NCBI RefSeq assembly: GCF_000971975.1
Contig: NZ_LAQO01000008.1
Coordinates: 186,001 to 250,000, forward strand
DNA length: 64,000 bases
Direction of reading: 5' to 3'
Source of the DNA: Paenibacillus algorifonticola
GTDB taxonomy: Bacteria > Bacillota > Bacilli > Paenibacillales > Paenibacillaceae
Part shown: piece by piece, positions 24,215-33,932 of the stretch
How the letters are laid out: each line of letters starts with the position of its first letter
How positions within the stretch are numbered: position 1 is the first letter of the stretch
The notes under the pieces: generated by a model
Databases searched by the model: none
What the model was told of the DNA's origin: nothing
What the model saw: only the letters and a program-made list of their open reading frames with translations
Made by a program: the position numbers and the translations under genes

Positions 24215-25812
24215 TCGGTCACTCCGTGCTTCTTATTGAGCGCACTTAACTCGTCCTTACTAAAACCAAGAGATAGAAGAAGCTGATCTGTTTGTGTTTC
24301 GGGTAATCCAAGATCGATAGCCGATGTGTACATCTTCTCGCGATCTGTAGCGTTTGTAGGCATCGTATTTTTGCCTGTAGGCTGCCCTGACGAATCGAGA
24401 ACTGGAGTGCCGTATAAGCGGCTAATGGCGCCATACGCTTGGTCTAGATTCATGCCATTGTATGCACTGCTGTTCGTCTGGGACATCTCCCAATCCAAGC
24501 CTGCCCACTGTCGAGCACTATTATCTTTATATTGTTGTTCATTAAGATTTTGTGCTGCCCATTGAAGCGCGTTCTGCATGCCGAATTGCCGAACCTGCTC
24601 ATTAAACTGATCCAGCCATTGCTTGTCAGAAACGGCATCTCGACCGGCCGTATAATTATAGGCTCGATCAGACTCAAAAACACCGCGATCATATTGCTTG
24701 CCAGCTAATGTCTGCTGTCCGACATTCGCATTTTTCGCAAGACTGCCCCATGTCTGCGTTGGGCCAGAACCTAGATTACCCGTTTGCCCGACCATATCCA
24801 TATAAGCATTCCAGTTACTTTGTTTATTGGCCAAATCCATTTCTTGACCGGCCAATGTCCTTGTACCTGCATAAGGATTAGCGGTTACATTTGCTGCTGA
24901 AACATTTGCCCCAAGGGTCGACGTATTCACCCCCATCGCTTGAAGCTGCGAGCGGATAACATCCGCCTGCCCACTAAGCTGCGCACGATCTGTCGCCGTA
25001 ATTCCTTTTGTCTCCGCTTGCTGTTTTAAACCGATGAGCTGCTGGATAAGCTGCTGTGAACCGGCTGGCATATAGTTTCCCGTTAAGCCTGCCTCCGTCA
25101 CGGATTCATTAAACTGATCCCCACGAAGTGCTCGTGCTGTATTTAGTAGATTGGCGGCATTAGCCAAACGGTCTTGATATTGCGCATAAGCCTGTTGGCG
25201 ATATTCAGGAATATATGCTACTGCTTCCTGCTCAGCTCGCTGTTGAATTTGACCTAGCTGCGACGAAGTCAGACTGCTATTTAAAATACCCTTTTCGTTA
25301 GCCGTCTCCATAGCGCTTTTACTTGCATCGCCTGCACGAATTTGTGCCAGCTGCCGCTGTGCCTGATAGCCGGCGTCAGTCTCGGGATCATAGCTGAAGG
25401 GTGTTCCCGTAAGACTTTCAAGCGCCGCATACTGTTGGGCACTCTTAGCTTGCCAATCATTATATTGCGGTGTTGAAAAAGAGGGGGTTGGCTGAGTGGT
25501 CGTCGGAGCTGGTACGGGAGTTACTTTGGGCACAACCGGAGTAAAGATTCCCGTCCCCGGATTTTGAGATGCTGACGAACCAGATTTAGCCCTTAAATCA
25601 GGTAATATTGGATCTGCTTTCTTCTTTTCTAGAGTGTTAGTCTGCGACGTCGCGTTTGTTGTATTAGCCGCCGTGGTTGAACTAGGAATACTACTTTTAG
25701 CTAATTGAGCCTTTGCCCAAGCTTGCTGGCCTGCATTTGCTGTTCCACCCGCAGCTGTCTTGCCCGCTGCCATATTCGTCAAATATTGATTTTGATTTGT
25801 GTTTACTGTCAC
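24205..25812 (-). CDS. Ala/Gln-rich internal virion (ejection-type) protein
   Basis: The GTG at 25812 is preferred (GGAGG 8 nt upstream); an in-frame TTG lies five codons earlier. The 535-aa product has a Thr/Ala/Pro-rich disordered N-terminus (to ~150), then Gln/Ala-rich helices with repeated QAYAQYQDRLANAANLL-type heptads, and no signal peptide. This composition fits internal virion or ejection proteins of short-tailed phages. It is followed in the -1 frame by a transglycosylase domain, like T7 gp16, which combines a transglycosylase with ejection-channel helices. Termination gives the short form and frameshifting gives a ~683-aa form. Confidence 0.75.
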   Translation of the reverse strand: MTVNTNQNQYLTNMAAGKTAAGGTANAGQQAWAKAQLAKSSIPSSTTAANTTNATSQTNTLEKKKADPILPDLRAKSGSSASQNPGTGIFTPVVPKVTPVPAPTTTQPTPSFSTPQYNDWQAKSAQQYAALESLTGTPFSYDPETDAGYQAQRQLAQIRAGDASKSAMETANEKGILNSSLTSSQLGQIQQRAEQEAVAYIPEYRQQAYAQYQDRLANAANLLNTARALRGDQFNESVTEAGLTGNYMPAGSQQLIQQLIGLKQQAETKGITATDRAQLSGQADVIRSQLQAMGVNTSTLGANVSAANVTANPYAGTRTLAGQEMDLANKQSNWNAYMDMVGQTGNLGSGPTQTWGSLAKNANVGQQTLAGKQYDRGVFESDRAYNYTAGRDAVSDKQWLDQFNEQVRQFGMQNALQWAAQNLNEQQYKDNSARQWAGLDWEMSQTNSSAYNGMNLDQAYGAISRLYGTPVLDSSGQPTGKNTMPTNATDREKMYTSAIDLGLPETQTDQLLLSLGFSKDELSALNKKHGVTEGK

Positions 25813-25833
25813 AACGCTCACCTCCAAAAATAA

Positions 25834-25879
25834 TAAAAAAAGCCGTTAAATAAACGGCTTAATAAACGGCTTAACGGCT
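25834..25879 (-). terminator. Terminator with alternative nested stem before the ejection gene
   Basis: On the minus strand AGCCGTT...AACGGCT (25853-25859 with 25841-25847) is followed by seven T. A third copy of the arm at 25871-25879 can instead pair with 25841-25849 (9 bp). The two mutually exclusive stems lie just upstream of the ejection-protein ribosome binding site. Confidence 0.7.
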
Positions 25880-25922
25880 CCTCTTTGCTTCAATGAATAC
25901 TGCTCTAAGAACTATTGCTAAA

Positions 25923-28733
25923 TCAACTATCTCTAATCGCCTTCACTCCTGAACGGGTGTAGACCCGTATTGGACTTGCCTTCGCATCACTTGTAGCCAA
26001 CAGCTCAAATGCGCCAACGCGTGTTGGAGTTGTTATCCGCATGGAGGAGCTGCCTGATTCCAGAATACTTGGATGATAGATGGGCAGTCTATGCACACGA
26101 GAGGCTCCCTTCACATTCAAAAACTCTAACGTGTGGTTTAAAAGCAAGGACAATGCGCTTAATATTTCCCCGCCCCAATAGGTATACCAAATATCATTAC
26201 TAGGATCGACAGACCATGTCCCCCCTACTTGGCTGGTCGGTGTATTGGGATCAACATAAAACCTGTCCAAGTATCTTAAGCTTCTTGTAATAATAGTAAT
26301 AATGACAGAATCATCCCCGCCAGCCAGATGGGCATACAGCGCTGTACGCAGCAATAGACCCGCCATATGTGTCTCATCATAGTTTCCATAAGGAGCTCCA
26401 TTTGAAGGAAAGTCGGTTAAAATTTTATTCTGACTGCTGGTCCAGTACCTATTAATCATATGGAGAAAATCCAGTGTCAAGGTTGCGGCCACTTGATTAT
26501 CGGGGTCCAAATACCATGTCCTAGCTACCGTGTCAGCCGTCCGATATTGGAAGCCTGCCCAGGTTGTATTGGGGTCTGGACCGTCCCATGTAAACGTATT
26601 TTTAGCTCCATAATCCTTCGAATCCCATCTGTCCCATAAATAAACAGGAGCAAAACCTCCTCTTACTCCTGTAGCCGCATAATAAGCATCTGCCGCATCT
26701 GATAAAAAGCCCAAGACGACGTTTACCCCCGTTGACTCATTAAGCTTCTCCCAAATGTACGGAGCCTGGTAACCGGAATACGGCATTCCTCTCCAATTCA
26801 TAATTTGATTGTTTTCTGTTCCAAAACCGAAAGGTGCCACCCATGGCGTATAGTTCAGAACCGGAAGAGGATACGGTCTTACGTATTCAATCGTCAATTT
26901 ATGGGCTGCTGGTTCATTATCATTAATGCAAAAGGTAGATATATTGGTTTGAAGCGGCATCTTCTGCAGCACTCCGATATATACAATCTCGCACCAGGCC
27001 TGAATATTCAATCCATTCAGCGCGTAATTCCGCACACGCCCACCGGCCGGCCCTGTCACACCTGATATATCCACCTCCTGGTAATCTGCCAGCACAAAAT
27101 CACTCCAGGAGAGAGCCACCGTACCAAAGGATGATCGATCTGGCAGATTGGCCACCCAACCTACGCCATTGGCATCTGTTACGACCATACCCATTCCATT
27201 TCCACGATATTGCATCGGTAAAATCGTACTAGGCATCCCTTCGGCAAAGGTTAGAAAATACTGGGCCCAGCCGGTGTAGGTATATACAATCTCTTTAGGA
27301 ATCGGTGTTCCATCTTCATCCGTTTCCGAGTAGTCTATGATGGTACCTTTCTCTTCACCCCGAAAAAACTGAAATCGCCGCGCAGTCGCTCCCAATGAAG
27401 TAGAAACATCCATATAGCTCACTGTGCTATGCGAACTTTTTACGATAAAGCCACTCTGGCTATCCGGTCTATAATATGCACTCCATCTAACCTGACTAGC
27501 ATTATAAAAATCTGCATATCGCAGCGATATGGTTTGAAGGTTATTCCCGCCAATAAGCTGCAATCGAGCCTCCCAATATTGGTCATAATGCTCTATATTA
27601 GGTATGATAACGGCTTTAGCCGTTAAGGGAATATCCGAAGCTAAGCGCACGTCTATATACTTGTTAGCACTATCCCACTTTTCCTGTATATTCCCTTTGC
27701 CAATTTCTACAGATTTATAGTTGCTGTCTGCTTTCACCTCTAGCACAATATGTCCACTTGGCTTTCGATAAGATCTTGTTTTATTGGCTCGCATGTCATA
27801 AATATAAGTGCCTGCCGAGTTAAGAGCATCGGTACTGCTCGTATCCAAGGTCAAATAATCATTATTCACAGTAATTTGATGTGACATATAGATCATATTT
27901 TTAGTTGCTTCTCTTGCCTTGTACCATTTTGTGTTTCCTGTAAAGCGGTATAACAGTTCATAACAGTCATAAGACCAAAAGAGGGAATCAACCGCTGCGC
28001 CTTTTTCGCCATCTTTATATTTACGCCAAATCGGATAAGCGTCAAAAACTTCATTTTTATGGATAATTGGCCCGGTAAGTGTTGATAATGCCACATATAA
28101 ATCGCCTGTAAAATTTGAACGAAGTCGAATTAAAGTGCCAGAGGATACAGGCTCAAAATAATAGACATCATATTTCGTGCCGATAATATCTGCTGTTGGA
28201 CTATCCCAGCTCAACCGGCTGTCTAATGAACGGGCAGAAAATACTCGGTTTACATCTTTAGAGGTATAGCCTACACCGCCATTGAAATGAATAACATCGT
28301 CCAATACAAACTCCTCTGAGGTTGCTTGACTCTGCTTAGCATTAACGAGCCAGTAAGGGACCCATAATTGGTTGGTTACATTGGGCTCAGGAAGAGACAT
28401 GCCGCTGTAATAAACCCAATCCAGTGAAGAGGCAAGATGAAGAGCCTTATCCAGCCACTCTCGTTCATGTGTCGTTCCATACATATCCAAATAACCCCGC
28501 AAAGCTAAAAATTGTCCTTCCGAGGTTCCTGCATAGGCTGGAAAATAACCGCCACGCCCTACTTCATTATGAAAATGTGCTACTGTAACTCCCTCTGAGT
28601 TCGTAATATTAGGCAAAGCATCCCTTGTATACTTCGTTAAAAATTGACTGTAGCCTTTTATCCATTTTCCGATCTTGGGAATGGAGAAGGCGATGGATTG
28701 AGAAGTAAATAATCTGCTTTTATCAACCGCCAT
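25923..28733 (-). CDS. Large tailspike-like protein, (alpha/alpha)-barrel enzyme-like
   Basis: This 936-aa protein is rich in Trp/Tyr and begins with helical hairpins of the kind seen in (alpha/alpha)6 toroids (EWLDKALHLASSLDWVYYSG; WSYDCYELLYRFTGNTKWYKAREA). A central beta-rich region and further helices at the C-terminus (RTALYAHLAGG, SALSLLLNHTLEFL) follow. The layout is reminiscent of glycoside hydrolases or polysaccharide lyases acting on surface glycans. Position after the fibre and before the ejection proteins fits a receptor-binding or depolymerising tailspike. I cannot name a family or catalytic residues. Confidence 0.65.
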   Translation of the reverse strand: MAVDKSRLFTSQSIAFSIPKIGKWIKGYSQFLTKYTRDALPNITNSEGVTVAHFHNEVGRGGYFPAYAGTSEGQFLALRGYLDMYGTTHEREWLDKALHLASSLDWVYYSGMSLPEPNVTNQLWVPYWLVNAKQSQATSEEFVLDDVIHFNGGVGYTSKDVNRVFSARSLDSRLSWDSPTADIIGTKYDVYYFEPVSSGTLIRLRSNFTGDLYVALSTLTGPIIHKNEVFDAYPIWRKYKDGEKGAAVDSLFWSYDCYELLYRFTGNTKWYKAREATKNMIYMSHQITVNNDYLTLDTSSTDALNSAGTYIYDMRANKTRSYRKPSGHIVLEVKADSNYKSVEIGKGNIQEKWDSANKYIDVRLASDIPLTAKAVIIPNIEHYDQYWEARLQLIGGNNLQTISLRYADFYNASQVRWSAYYRPDSQSGFIVKSSHSTVSYMDVSTSLGATARRFQFFRGEEKGTIIDYSETDEDGTPIPKEIVYTYTGWAQYFLTFAEGMPSTILPMQYRGNGMGMVVTDANGVGWVANLPDRSSFGTVALSWSDFVLADYQEVDISGVTGPAGGRVRNYALNGLNIQAWCEIVYIGVLQKMPLQTNISTFCINDNEPAAHKLTIEYVRPYPLPVLNYTPWVAPFGFGTENNQIMNWRGMPYSGYQAPYIWEKLNESTGVNVVLGFLSDAADAYYAATGVRGGFAPVYLWDRWDSKDYGAKNTFTWDGPDPNTTWAGFQYRTADTVARTWYLDPDNQVAATLTLDFLHMINRYWTSSQNKILTDFPSNGAPYGNYDETHMAGLLLRTALYAHLAGGDDSVIITIITRSLRYLDRFYVDPNTPTSQVGGTWSVDPSNDIWYTYWGGEILSALSLLLNHTLEFLNVKGASRVHRLPIYHPSILESGSSSMRITTPTRVGAFELLATSDAKASPIRVYTRSGVKAIRDS

Positions 28734-29629
28734 TACAAGTCACTCCTAAACCACATCTGACCGACAGCGGGACTAGTCGGATCAGATGTGCGCACGTCTA
28801 TGCCAAACCCTACACCACTCTCTCCCACCTTTAGCTCAACCAATTCTCCATTTGACTCACGGTAATATTGAATAGCAATACCGTCTGTCAGCTTTCGAAT
28901 GAAACTCTTCCCTCTATTGCCGTTGCCATTTCCTGATCCCAACTGAAACTCTGGCAAATATTGCCCATCCTTCAGTTGAAAGCTAATCGCGGATTTCACC
29001 AGTTCATTATAAACGTACTGCATGACCCCCCAGCTTGTTGGCTGAGCGGTAACAGCAGTTTTCGCTGAATTGGTCCAATATAATAAGTTACCATAGCGGT
29101 CTCTAGCCTGCTCTATCGAACTCCCCGACCGGCTGGCAGTTACCCACTCGGCCGTCTGCCCTCTTATACGAATATAATTAACATCCGAAGTATCGCTGTT
29201 TAAATACTTTTGCACCTTGTCACTTGTTTCCAGCTGATCCACCGTAAGCTCAGCGATATACCCCTTATCCGCAGCTAATACATTCGTTATCGTTACATTA
29301 GATACAACAAAATCAATTTCGGCCTCTACTGCCGCAAGAAGCTCCGTTATTTTTATTTTATCTACTGTGATAGAGCCAGCCGCAATATTGTCTGAGGTGA
29401 TGGTTCCCGCTGCAATTTGATCTGAAGTAATCGTTCCTGCTGCAATCTCATTAGCTGTTATAGAACCAGCCTCAATATTGTCGGCTTTAATCCCTCTTGC
29501 ACGGATATTTTCAAAATCTAAATTGCCGTTCACTAGATACTTCACGGTTTTTTGCAGCTTAGCGAGCTGCTCGAAGGAATCCTCTATCGTGCCAACCTCT
29601 GCTGCAACATGTATGCTTTGTGTGGGCAT
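28733..29629 (-). CDS. Tail fibre/structural protein with isoleucine-zipper-like repeats
   Basis: This 298-aa protein has a short N-terminal coiled coil, then residues ~50-100 with at least five copies of a decapeptide pattern (NIEAGSITAN, EIAAGTITSD, QIAAGTITSD, NIAAGSITVD). These repeats form trimeric stalks in many phage fibres. The C-terminal ~150 residues are beta-rich and end with PTSPAVGQMWFRSDL, typical of fibre tips. Its stop shares a base with the start of the large tailspike gene, and the two may assemble together. Confidence 0.78.
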   Translation of the reverse strand: MPTQSIHVAAEVGTIEDSFEQLAKLQKTVKYLVNGNLDFENIRARGIKADNIEAGSITANEIAAGTITSDQIAAGTITSDNIAAGSITVDKIKITELLAAVEAEIDFVVSNVTITNVLAADKGYIAELTVDQLETSDKVQKYLNSDTSDVNYIRIRGQTAEWVTASRSGSSIEQARDRYGNLLYWTNSAKTAVTAQPTSWGVMQYVYNELVKSAISFQLKDGQYLPEFQLGSGNGNGNRGKSFIRKLTDGIAIQYYRESNGELVELKVGESGVGFGIDVRTSDPTSPAVGQMWFRSDL

Positions 29630-29633
29630 TCCA

Positions 29634-31049
29634 TCATCTCCTTGTAGGCAGCTGCCGAAGCTGTCTTGTAATTTCGTGAATCGTCACTCTTCCCGTTGCT
29701 ACAATTTTAAGCCTTACACTATTAGCAGCGGCAATACTGTTAATAGGGACTAAAATCTCCTTATATCTAATGCCTGTGTCGGTTGATATGATAGGCAGTG
29801 GTATCCAGCTGTTTCCTGTTGGTTGGCCGCTAATGAATATTTGAAGTGTACTTCCGGCTGCTAAAGTAGCGACAACCCAAAGCCTAAACCAGTGCTGCTT
29901 CCGCGCCAGACTGTCTGCTGTGAATGGTTTTGTCACCGCCGTCGCTGTAATAGCTCCTCCTGCATCTGTATCTGTTCCTAGACGCAATATTCTTCCTGTT
30001 GCATCGCCAACATACATATAATCGCCAACGCGAAGCATCTGCATTGCAGAAATGCCGTCCCATGTGTACCATGCTTGATGAATAGGATCAAGCTGAAGGA
30101 TACAGTTGATTTGAGAGGAGGTGTCTAAAGGCAGACCAAAGTACAGGCTCGCCCCATCGTTGCCAGCAACACTTTTATGAATATTTGCTTTATTGGCATT
30201 GTTTATGATGGTCTGTACAGGTACAGAGTAATCCTTGCGAGGACGAATCCCTCCGCTGTACCGATAGATGCCATCCCGCGATATGAAAGGGAGTGTCTCA
30301 TCATAAGCAATAATTGACTTATTGCTTACGGCTCCAATATCAGAAGCTACCTTGTCCATGCTGTAGCTTTGCGGCCCCTTGCCGTATAGCTCATGCATAC
30401 TGGAGGGCTTAAAGACGGTCAAGTGTCCATTGCCTGCATTCAGCCCATTAATCGTCTCGCCATCTGGCGTATCAACCGCAATTTCACCCGCATCATCTAC
30501 GGTTGTCCAGTCGTCGGCTTCATTAAGAGCTGAGAAGCGAACAGAATTGCCTATTGCACAATATAGCCGATTGGAGTGAGTCGTAATAAAATTGCCCCCT
30601 GATGGAGCATTTGCAAGATTTTGAACAGTTGACCCGTCATATCTTTTTATAGCATCAATGCCATTCGACCCAATTAAATTAATACCTGACAAGTTGCCTT
30701 TAAAGTTGCAGAAGGTCCATTCTGCTGCCGTATTAAGCCCTGATGCAAGAATAGTCCATACTACTGTATCCCACTTGCGCCAAGTCCCATCCGAAAATAC
30801 GGCATGCAGCTCCTTCCCTTTCCAAGCCCCCATACCCAGCACTGAGCCAGAACCATATGCCCCAATTACCGTATATCCCTTACGAGTTGTAATAGCTGGA
30901 TACTTGTTGGCGCTAAAATTAGTAAGCTCAGTGAAAACGTCATCTGGCAAGTTAAAGCCCTCATCATCCGGCTTGAATATCCCGTTAAACGCTCTCACAG
31001 GTATCGGGTCGGAAACACCCCGTATGCCTTGCCACATGCGATCTACCAC
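29634..31049 (-). CDS. Beta-propeller-like tail/stabilisation protein
   Basis: This 471-aa protein (GTG start, GGAG 8 nt upstream) has repeated blade-like units such as LHAVFSDGTWRKWD, NRLYCAIGNSVRFSALNEADDW, LPFISRDGIYRYSGG, YFGLPLD and HQAWYTWDG. This is a propeller-like pattern found in head-completion and tail-hub proteins of short-tailed phages (comparison to P22 gp10 is structural inference). The C-terminal ~110 residues form a separate beta domain. It overlaps the adaptor gene by 7 bp. Confidence 0.68.
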   Translation of the reverse strand: MVDRMWQGIRGVSDPIPVRAFNGIFKPDDEGFNLPDDVFTELTNFSANKYPAITTRKGYTVIGAYGSGSVLGMGAWKGKELHAVFSDGTWRKWDTVVWTILASGLNTAAEWTFCNFKGNLSGINLIGSNGIDAIKRYDGSTVQNLANAPSGGNFITTHSNRLYCAIGNSVRFSALNEADDWTTVDDAGEIAVDTPDGETINGLNAGNGHLTVFKPSSMHELYGKGPQSYSMDKVASDIGAVSNKSIIAYDETLPFISRDGIYRYSGGIRPRKDYSVPVQTIINNANKANIHKSVAGNDGASLYFGLPLDTSSQINCILQLDPIHQAWYTWDGISAMQMLRVGDYMYVGDATGRILRLGTDTDAGGAITATAVTKPFTADSLARKQHWFRLWVVATLAAGSTLQIFISGQPTGNSWIPLPIISTDTGIRYKEILVPINSIAAANSVRLKIVATGRVTIHEITRQLRQLPTRR

Positions 31050-31612
31050 AATGTCGTCTCCTTTACTCTCCTAATTCCCATAGTCTTAATATCCCTCTGT
31101 GCATCCTGCAGAAGGGAAATAAATTCAGCGCGAAAGTTATTGAGCATATCCACATCTTTCTGCAGTCCGGCAATCCATGCTGCCGCATCATAAATGTAAA
31201 GCCCATGGTAATCTTCAGGAAGCCCTGGCGTATCAGCCAGGCGACCTGCACTTAGTGCAGGAGGACGCTGTCTATACAACAGCACGACCTCTGATTGAAT
31301 AGGATTCGGCTCTAAATAAAGCTTGCCCCCAATCATTTTTGCATAAAAGTTTGGTGGCCCTTGCAAATTAGGAGATATTTTTGTATAGCTCATGCCCCCA
31401 ACCGTAACCAACTGAATACGATCTTCGGGACAATCTGCGGGTAGTACATATCCATTAGTTGCAGCTGTTACAAAAATATGTTCTTTATTCGGCAAAGGAA
31501 ATGATCGAAAAAGCCGTCGAGAGAGTTCATTGAACCTGCCGACTATTTCAGCATCGGTAAGGTCATTGAATATCTCTAGCCGGACACGTTCGATTAACTC
31601 TCCTACGTTCAT
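31043..31612 (-). CDS. Head-tail adaptor protein
   Basis: This 189-aa protein has the plan of head-tail connector or adaptor proteins: an N-terminal helical segment (GELIERVRLEIFNDLTDAEIVGRFNELSRRLF), a beta-barrel insert (LPADCPEDRIQLVTVGG, GGKLYLEPNPIQ), and C-terminal helices (GLYIYDAAAWIAGLQKD; EFISLLQDAQRDI). It sits between capsid and tail genes and overlaps its neighbours by 4 and 7 bp. It should dock below the portal ring. Confidence 0.7.
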   Translation of the reverse strand: MNVGELIERVRLEIFNDLTDAEIVGRFNELSRRLFRSFPLPNKEHIFVTAATNGYVLPADCPEDRIQLVTVGGMSYTKISPNLQGPPNFYAKMIGGKLYLEPNPIQSEVVLLYRQRPPALSAGRLADTPGLPEDYHGLYIYDAAAWIAGLQKDVDMLNNFRAEFISLLQDAQRDIKTMGIRRVKETTLW

Positions 31613-31995
31613 GTACTTGCACCGCCAATCGATACGGAATATTTATCGCCGTTATACATATCCTTGGCAAAATCCTTTGCCAACTGTTCCTTGCGCTGTT
31701 CCAAATGATGCTCCCGCATTTCATCAGCCTTCTCGATCACAGCTGCAGCGCTGAAACCGTTAGCTGTATGAATTTTACGAATGTGGGTGACAACGCGGCT
31801 CGACAGCTCTGGAAAACCAGTCTGTGGCAGCTTCATAACCGCAAGCTCTGTCCAGCCATCCATGATTAAATGCTCTCCTGTATGAGGATTCCACATTAAA
31901 TATAGATGCTCATCATAGGCTTGCAATTGTGGCTCAACGTCATATAAATCATTAATCATCACTCTGGTAAAACCGTCTTTATAGTGTCTATTCAT
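31609..31995 (-). CDS. Conserved-type phage protein of unknown function
   Basis: This 128-aa protein has an N-terminal mixed alpha/beta part (NDLYDVEPQLQAYDEHLYLMWN) and a charged helical C-terminus (KADEMREHHLEQRKEQLAKDFAKD). No family is recognised. It is the first gene after the capsid terminator and is translationally coupled to the adaptor. It may be a head-completion factor by position only. Confidence 0.65.
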   Translation of the reverse strand: MNRHYKDGFTRVMINDLYDVEPQLQAYDEHLYLMWNPHTGEHLIMDGWTELAVMKLPQTGFPELSSRVVTHIRKIHTANGFSAAAVIEKADEMREHHLEQRKEQLAKDFAKDMYNGDKYSVSIGGAST

Positions 31996-32005
31996 TGATC
32001 CTCCT

Positions 32006-32032
32006 ATAAAAAAGGAGCCCGAAGGCCCCTTT
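32006..32032 (-). terminator. Terminator after the capsid gene (TTCG tetraloop)
   Basis: Read on the minus strand, AAAGGGGCC-TTCG-GGCTCC is followed by six T. It lies 17 bp after the capsid stop and just before the next ribosome binding site, so it probably lowers downstream gene expression relative to capsid. Confidence 0.82.
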
Positions 32033-32048
32033 CATTCTGATTCTTAAA

Positions 32049-33233
32049 TTAATAGCCGTTCGGTTCGTTGAGATCTCCCAATTCACCAAATGAACGACGA
32101 TTATGGCAAACCATCGTCTCGTAGCAAAATGCCGTTGCCTCGTAAGCAGCTTTGTTAGGGACCCTGCTAAACATACTGCCGTCTTCATCCATAAAGGCCA
32201 GCTGCGATGTATAGTACAAGCCAAGATCATCCCAGTTTCCAGCCCAAATACGTTTAGCCGGCATGTAGCGATCAACAATAAGCGGCATACCATCAAATTC
32301 AATCGCTTTATAGCCGCCTTCCAGCTCCATCGGATTAACAAAACGCTTCATAGAGGTAAGAGATGCCTCATAAGCTGCACGAACGCCATGGGAGCAAGCA
32401 AGCCATTCCACTTTTTTGCCGCTAACAATATCCAGCCGATCAAGCAGTGAACGAATAAGCGTATCGGATACCGCTCTGCCTGTACCGCCATTCGCCATTA
32501 CAGTGGACTGCCACCATGTATATGTGGCTGGATCAAGCGTTTGCAGTGCTTTAGTCTTGCTGATGATACCCGCCAGTCCCATCGGCTCCAAATTAAATGC
32601 GCCGGTAGATACCGCGATTTGTCCAGCCGTCGTCGCAACTGCCGCGCCGCTGATTGTAATGGTTTTTGCATCGTAATCAACCGAGGTGATCGTACGCCCC
32701 GTTGCAGCTGCAGTATTCGGCAAGGTATAAATATCAATAACCTGGCCAACAAAAAACAAACGAACATCATCCACGTTAAGTGTCGTTGATGCCGACTGAG
32801 CTGGAAATGCTGCCAATTTACCGCTTCCGTCACCCAGGGAAACACGACGCATGTAGTTTTGAAGGTCTGTTGTTAAACCTTTAACCTCGCTTGTCAACGC
32901 ACGAATATATGATGTTTCGTCCCGTTTGGAGGCTTGAATGGTAGCGTTGGATACTTGAAGCCGGCCATGAACGTAAGCAACGTTACCAGAAGAACCTTTG
33001 TAGCCTTGCTGCCCCGCATTGGGTAGATCACCCATCTCAGTACCGGCCCCGACTCCGCTATTGCGGCCAAAATGATGGGCGATATAAAAGTTTTTACCAT
33101 CACCATCAATTTTCTCAGCCTTATCCTTCAGTTTTTTAATAAAGTAGTTGGAACCGTTATTGACCTGCTCCTGCACCTCAGGCAAATAATCAATTTTTAG
33201 AGCCTCTTCAATAGTGGACAATGTTGCTGGCAT
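32049..33233 (-). CDS. Major capsid protein
   Basis: This 394-aa protein follows the scaffold gene and precedes a strong terminator, the usual place for the capsid gene. Sequence features fit an HK97-fold coat protein: an N-terminal helical arm (TIEEALKIDYLPEVQEQVNN), a GDLPNAG/GAGTEMG E-loop-like segment, an inserted beta domain of about 60 residues (TTLNVDDVRLFFVGQVIDI, TITISGAA) and a C-terminal domain (EWLACSHGVRAAYEA, PLIVDRYMPAKRIWAGN). It forms the icosahedral shell. The exact subfamily is not assigned. Confidence 0.85.
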   Translation of the reverse strand: MPATLSTIEEALKIDYLPEVQEQVNNGSNYFIKKLKDKAEKIDGDGKNFYIAHHFGRNSGVGAGTEMGDLPNAGQQGYKGSSGNVAYVHGRLQVSNATIQASKRDETSYIRALTSEVKGLTTDLQNYMRRVSLGDGSGKLAAFPAQSASTTLNVDDVRLFFVGQVIDIYTLPNTAAATGRTITSVDYDAKTITISGAAVATTAGQIAVSTGAFNLEPMGLAGIISKTKALQTLDPATYTWWQSTVMANGGTGRAVSDTLIRSLLDRLDIVSGKKVEWLACSHGVRAAYEASLTSMKRFVNPMELEGGYKAIEFDGMPLIVDRYMPAKRIWAGNWDDLGLYYTSQLAFMDEDGSMFSRVPNKAAYEATAFCYETMVCHNRRSFGELGDLNEPNGY

Positions 33234-33248
33234 ATATATTTCCTCCTC

Positions 33249-33932
33249 TTATTCAGCATTCCGAGATGCTTTGATTCGCTCAATCGCTCGAGCCTCTGCC
33301 CCTTTGAATCCTCCACCTATTTTGGTGTTGGATTGAGCGGCTGCACCTGGTGCGCTATCTGTTTTCACTCCACGTTTGGAGTTTAAATAATCTTTAATGG
33401 CATCCTCTTTAGCTGAGGAAAGTTTAGACTCTAAAGCATCTGCTTTCATAGCCTTGAAAGCAAATTCCGGCTTTGCAATTTCATTCTCGTGCATATACTT
33501 CCAAAGCTCCTCATGGTGAATGGAATTTCCATCAATTTTTTTGTCGGCACAAAATTCCTTCAGCATGTTTTCGAAAGCCAGAACAGCTTGCTTTTGACTC
33601 TGTTCCGCCTCCATTTCATCCGCTCGTGCAGCCTTTGCCTCAAGCTCCTCGATACGTCGCTTCACTTGCGGAGAAACATTCTCCTCTTCTGCGCGATCCT
33701 GCAGTTCAATCAGCTCGATTTGTTCCTTAAGAGTCATGATATCGTTTATGCCGCTAGCGCGCTGGAGATACTCGGTAGCCTGCCGATACATGTCATGATC
33801 CTTGTATTCATTGCGAATTTGCTCAATTTCATTCTCCTTTTCCAGCCGCCATTTCTCTTGAGCGGCTGCAAGCCTTTTAGCGAAAGCAATATCCTCCTTG
33901 CCCTGCCCTTCGGTACCCTTTTGAATATCCAC
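33249..33932 (-). CDS. Capsid scaffolding protein
   Basis: This 227-aa protein is almost fully charged and helical, with long coiled-coil stretches (EKWRLEKENEIEQIRNEYKD, RRIEELEAKAARADEMEAE). A Gly-containing C-terminal tail GGGFKGAEARAIERIKASR is typical of scaffolding or minor head proteins immediately upstream of the capsid gene. It should guide procapsid assembly and leave or be cleaved later. No protease domain is visible. Confidence 0.8.
   Translation of the reverse strand: MDIQKGTEGQGKEDIAFAKRLAAAQEKWRLEKENEIEQIRNEYKDHDMYRQATEYLQRASGINDIMTLKEQIELIELQDRAEEENVSPQVKRRIEELEAKAARADEMEAEQSQKQAVLAFENMLKEFCADKKIDGNSIHHEELWKYMHENEIAKPEFAFKAMKADALESKLSSAKEDAIKDYLNSKRGVKTDSAPGAAAQSNTKIGGGFKGAEARAIERIKASRNAE

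Noticed and set aside
24205..25827. Simple pseudogene explanation for the transglycosylase (random frameshift mutation)
   Set aside because: The break falls precisely at an X-XXY-YYZ heptamer with a downstream stem, and both parts are otherwise intact, so programmed frameshifting is the better reading, though a sequencing error is not excluded.
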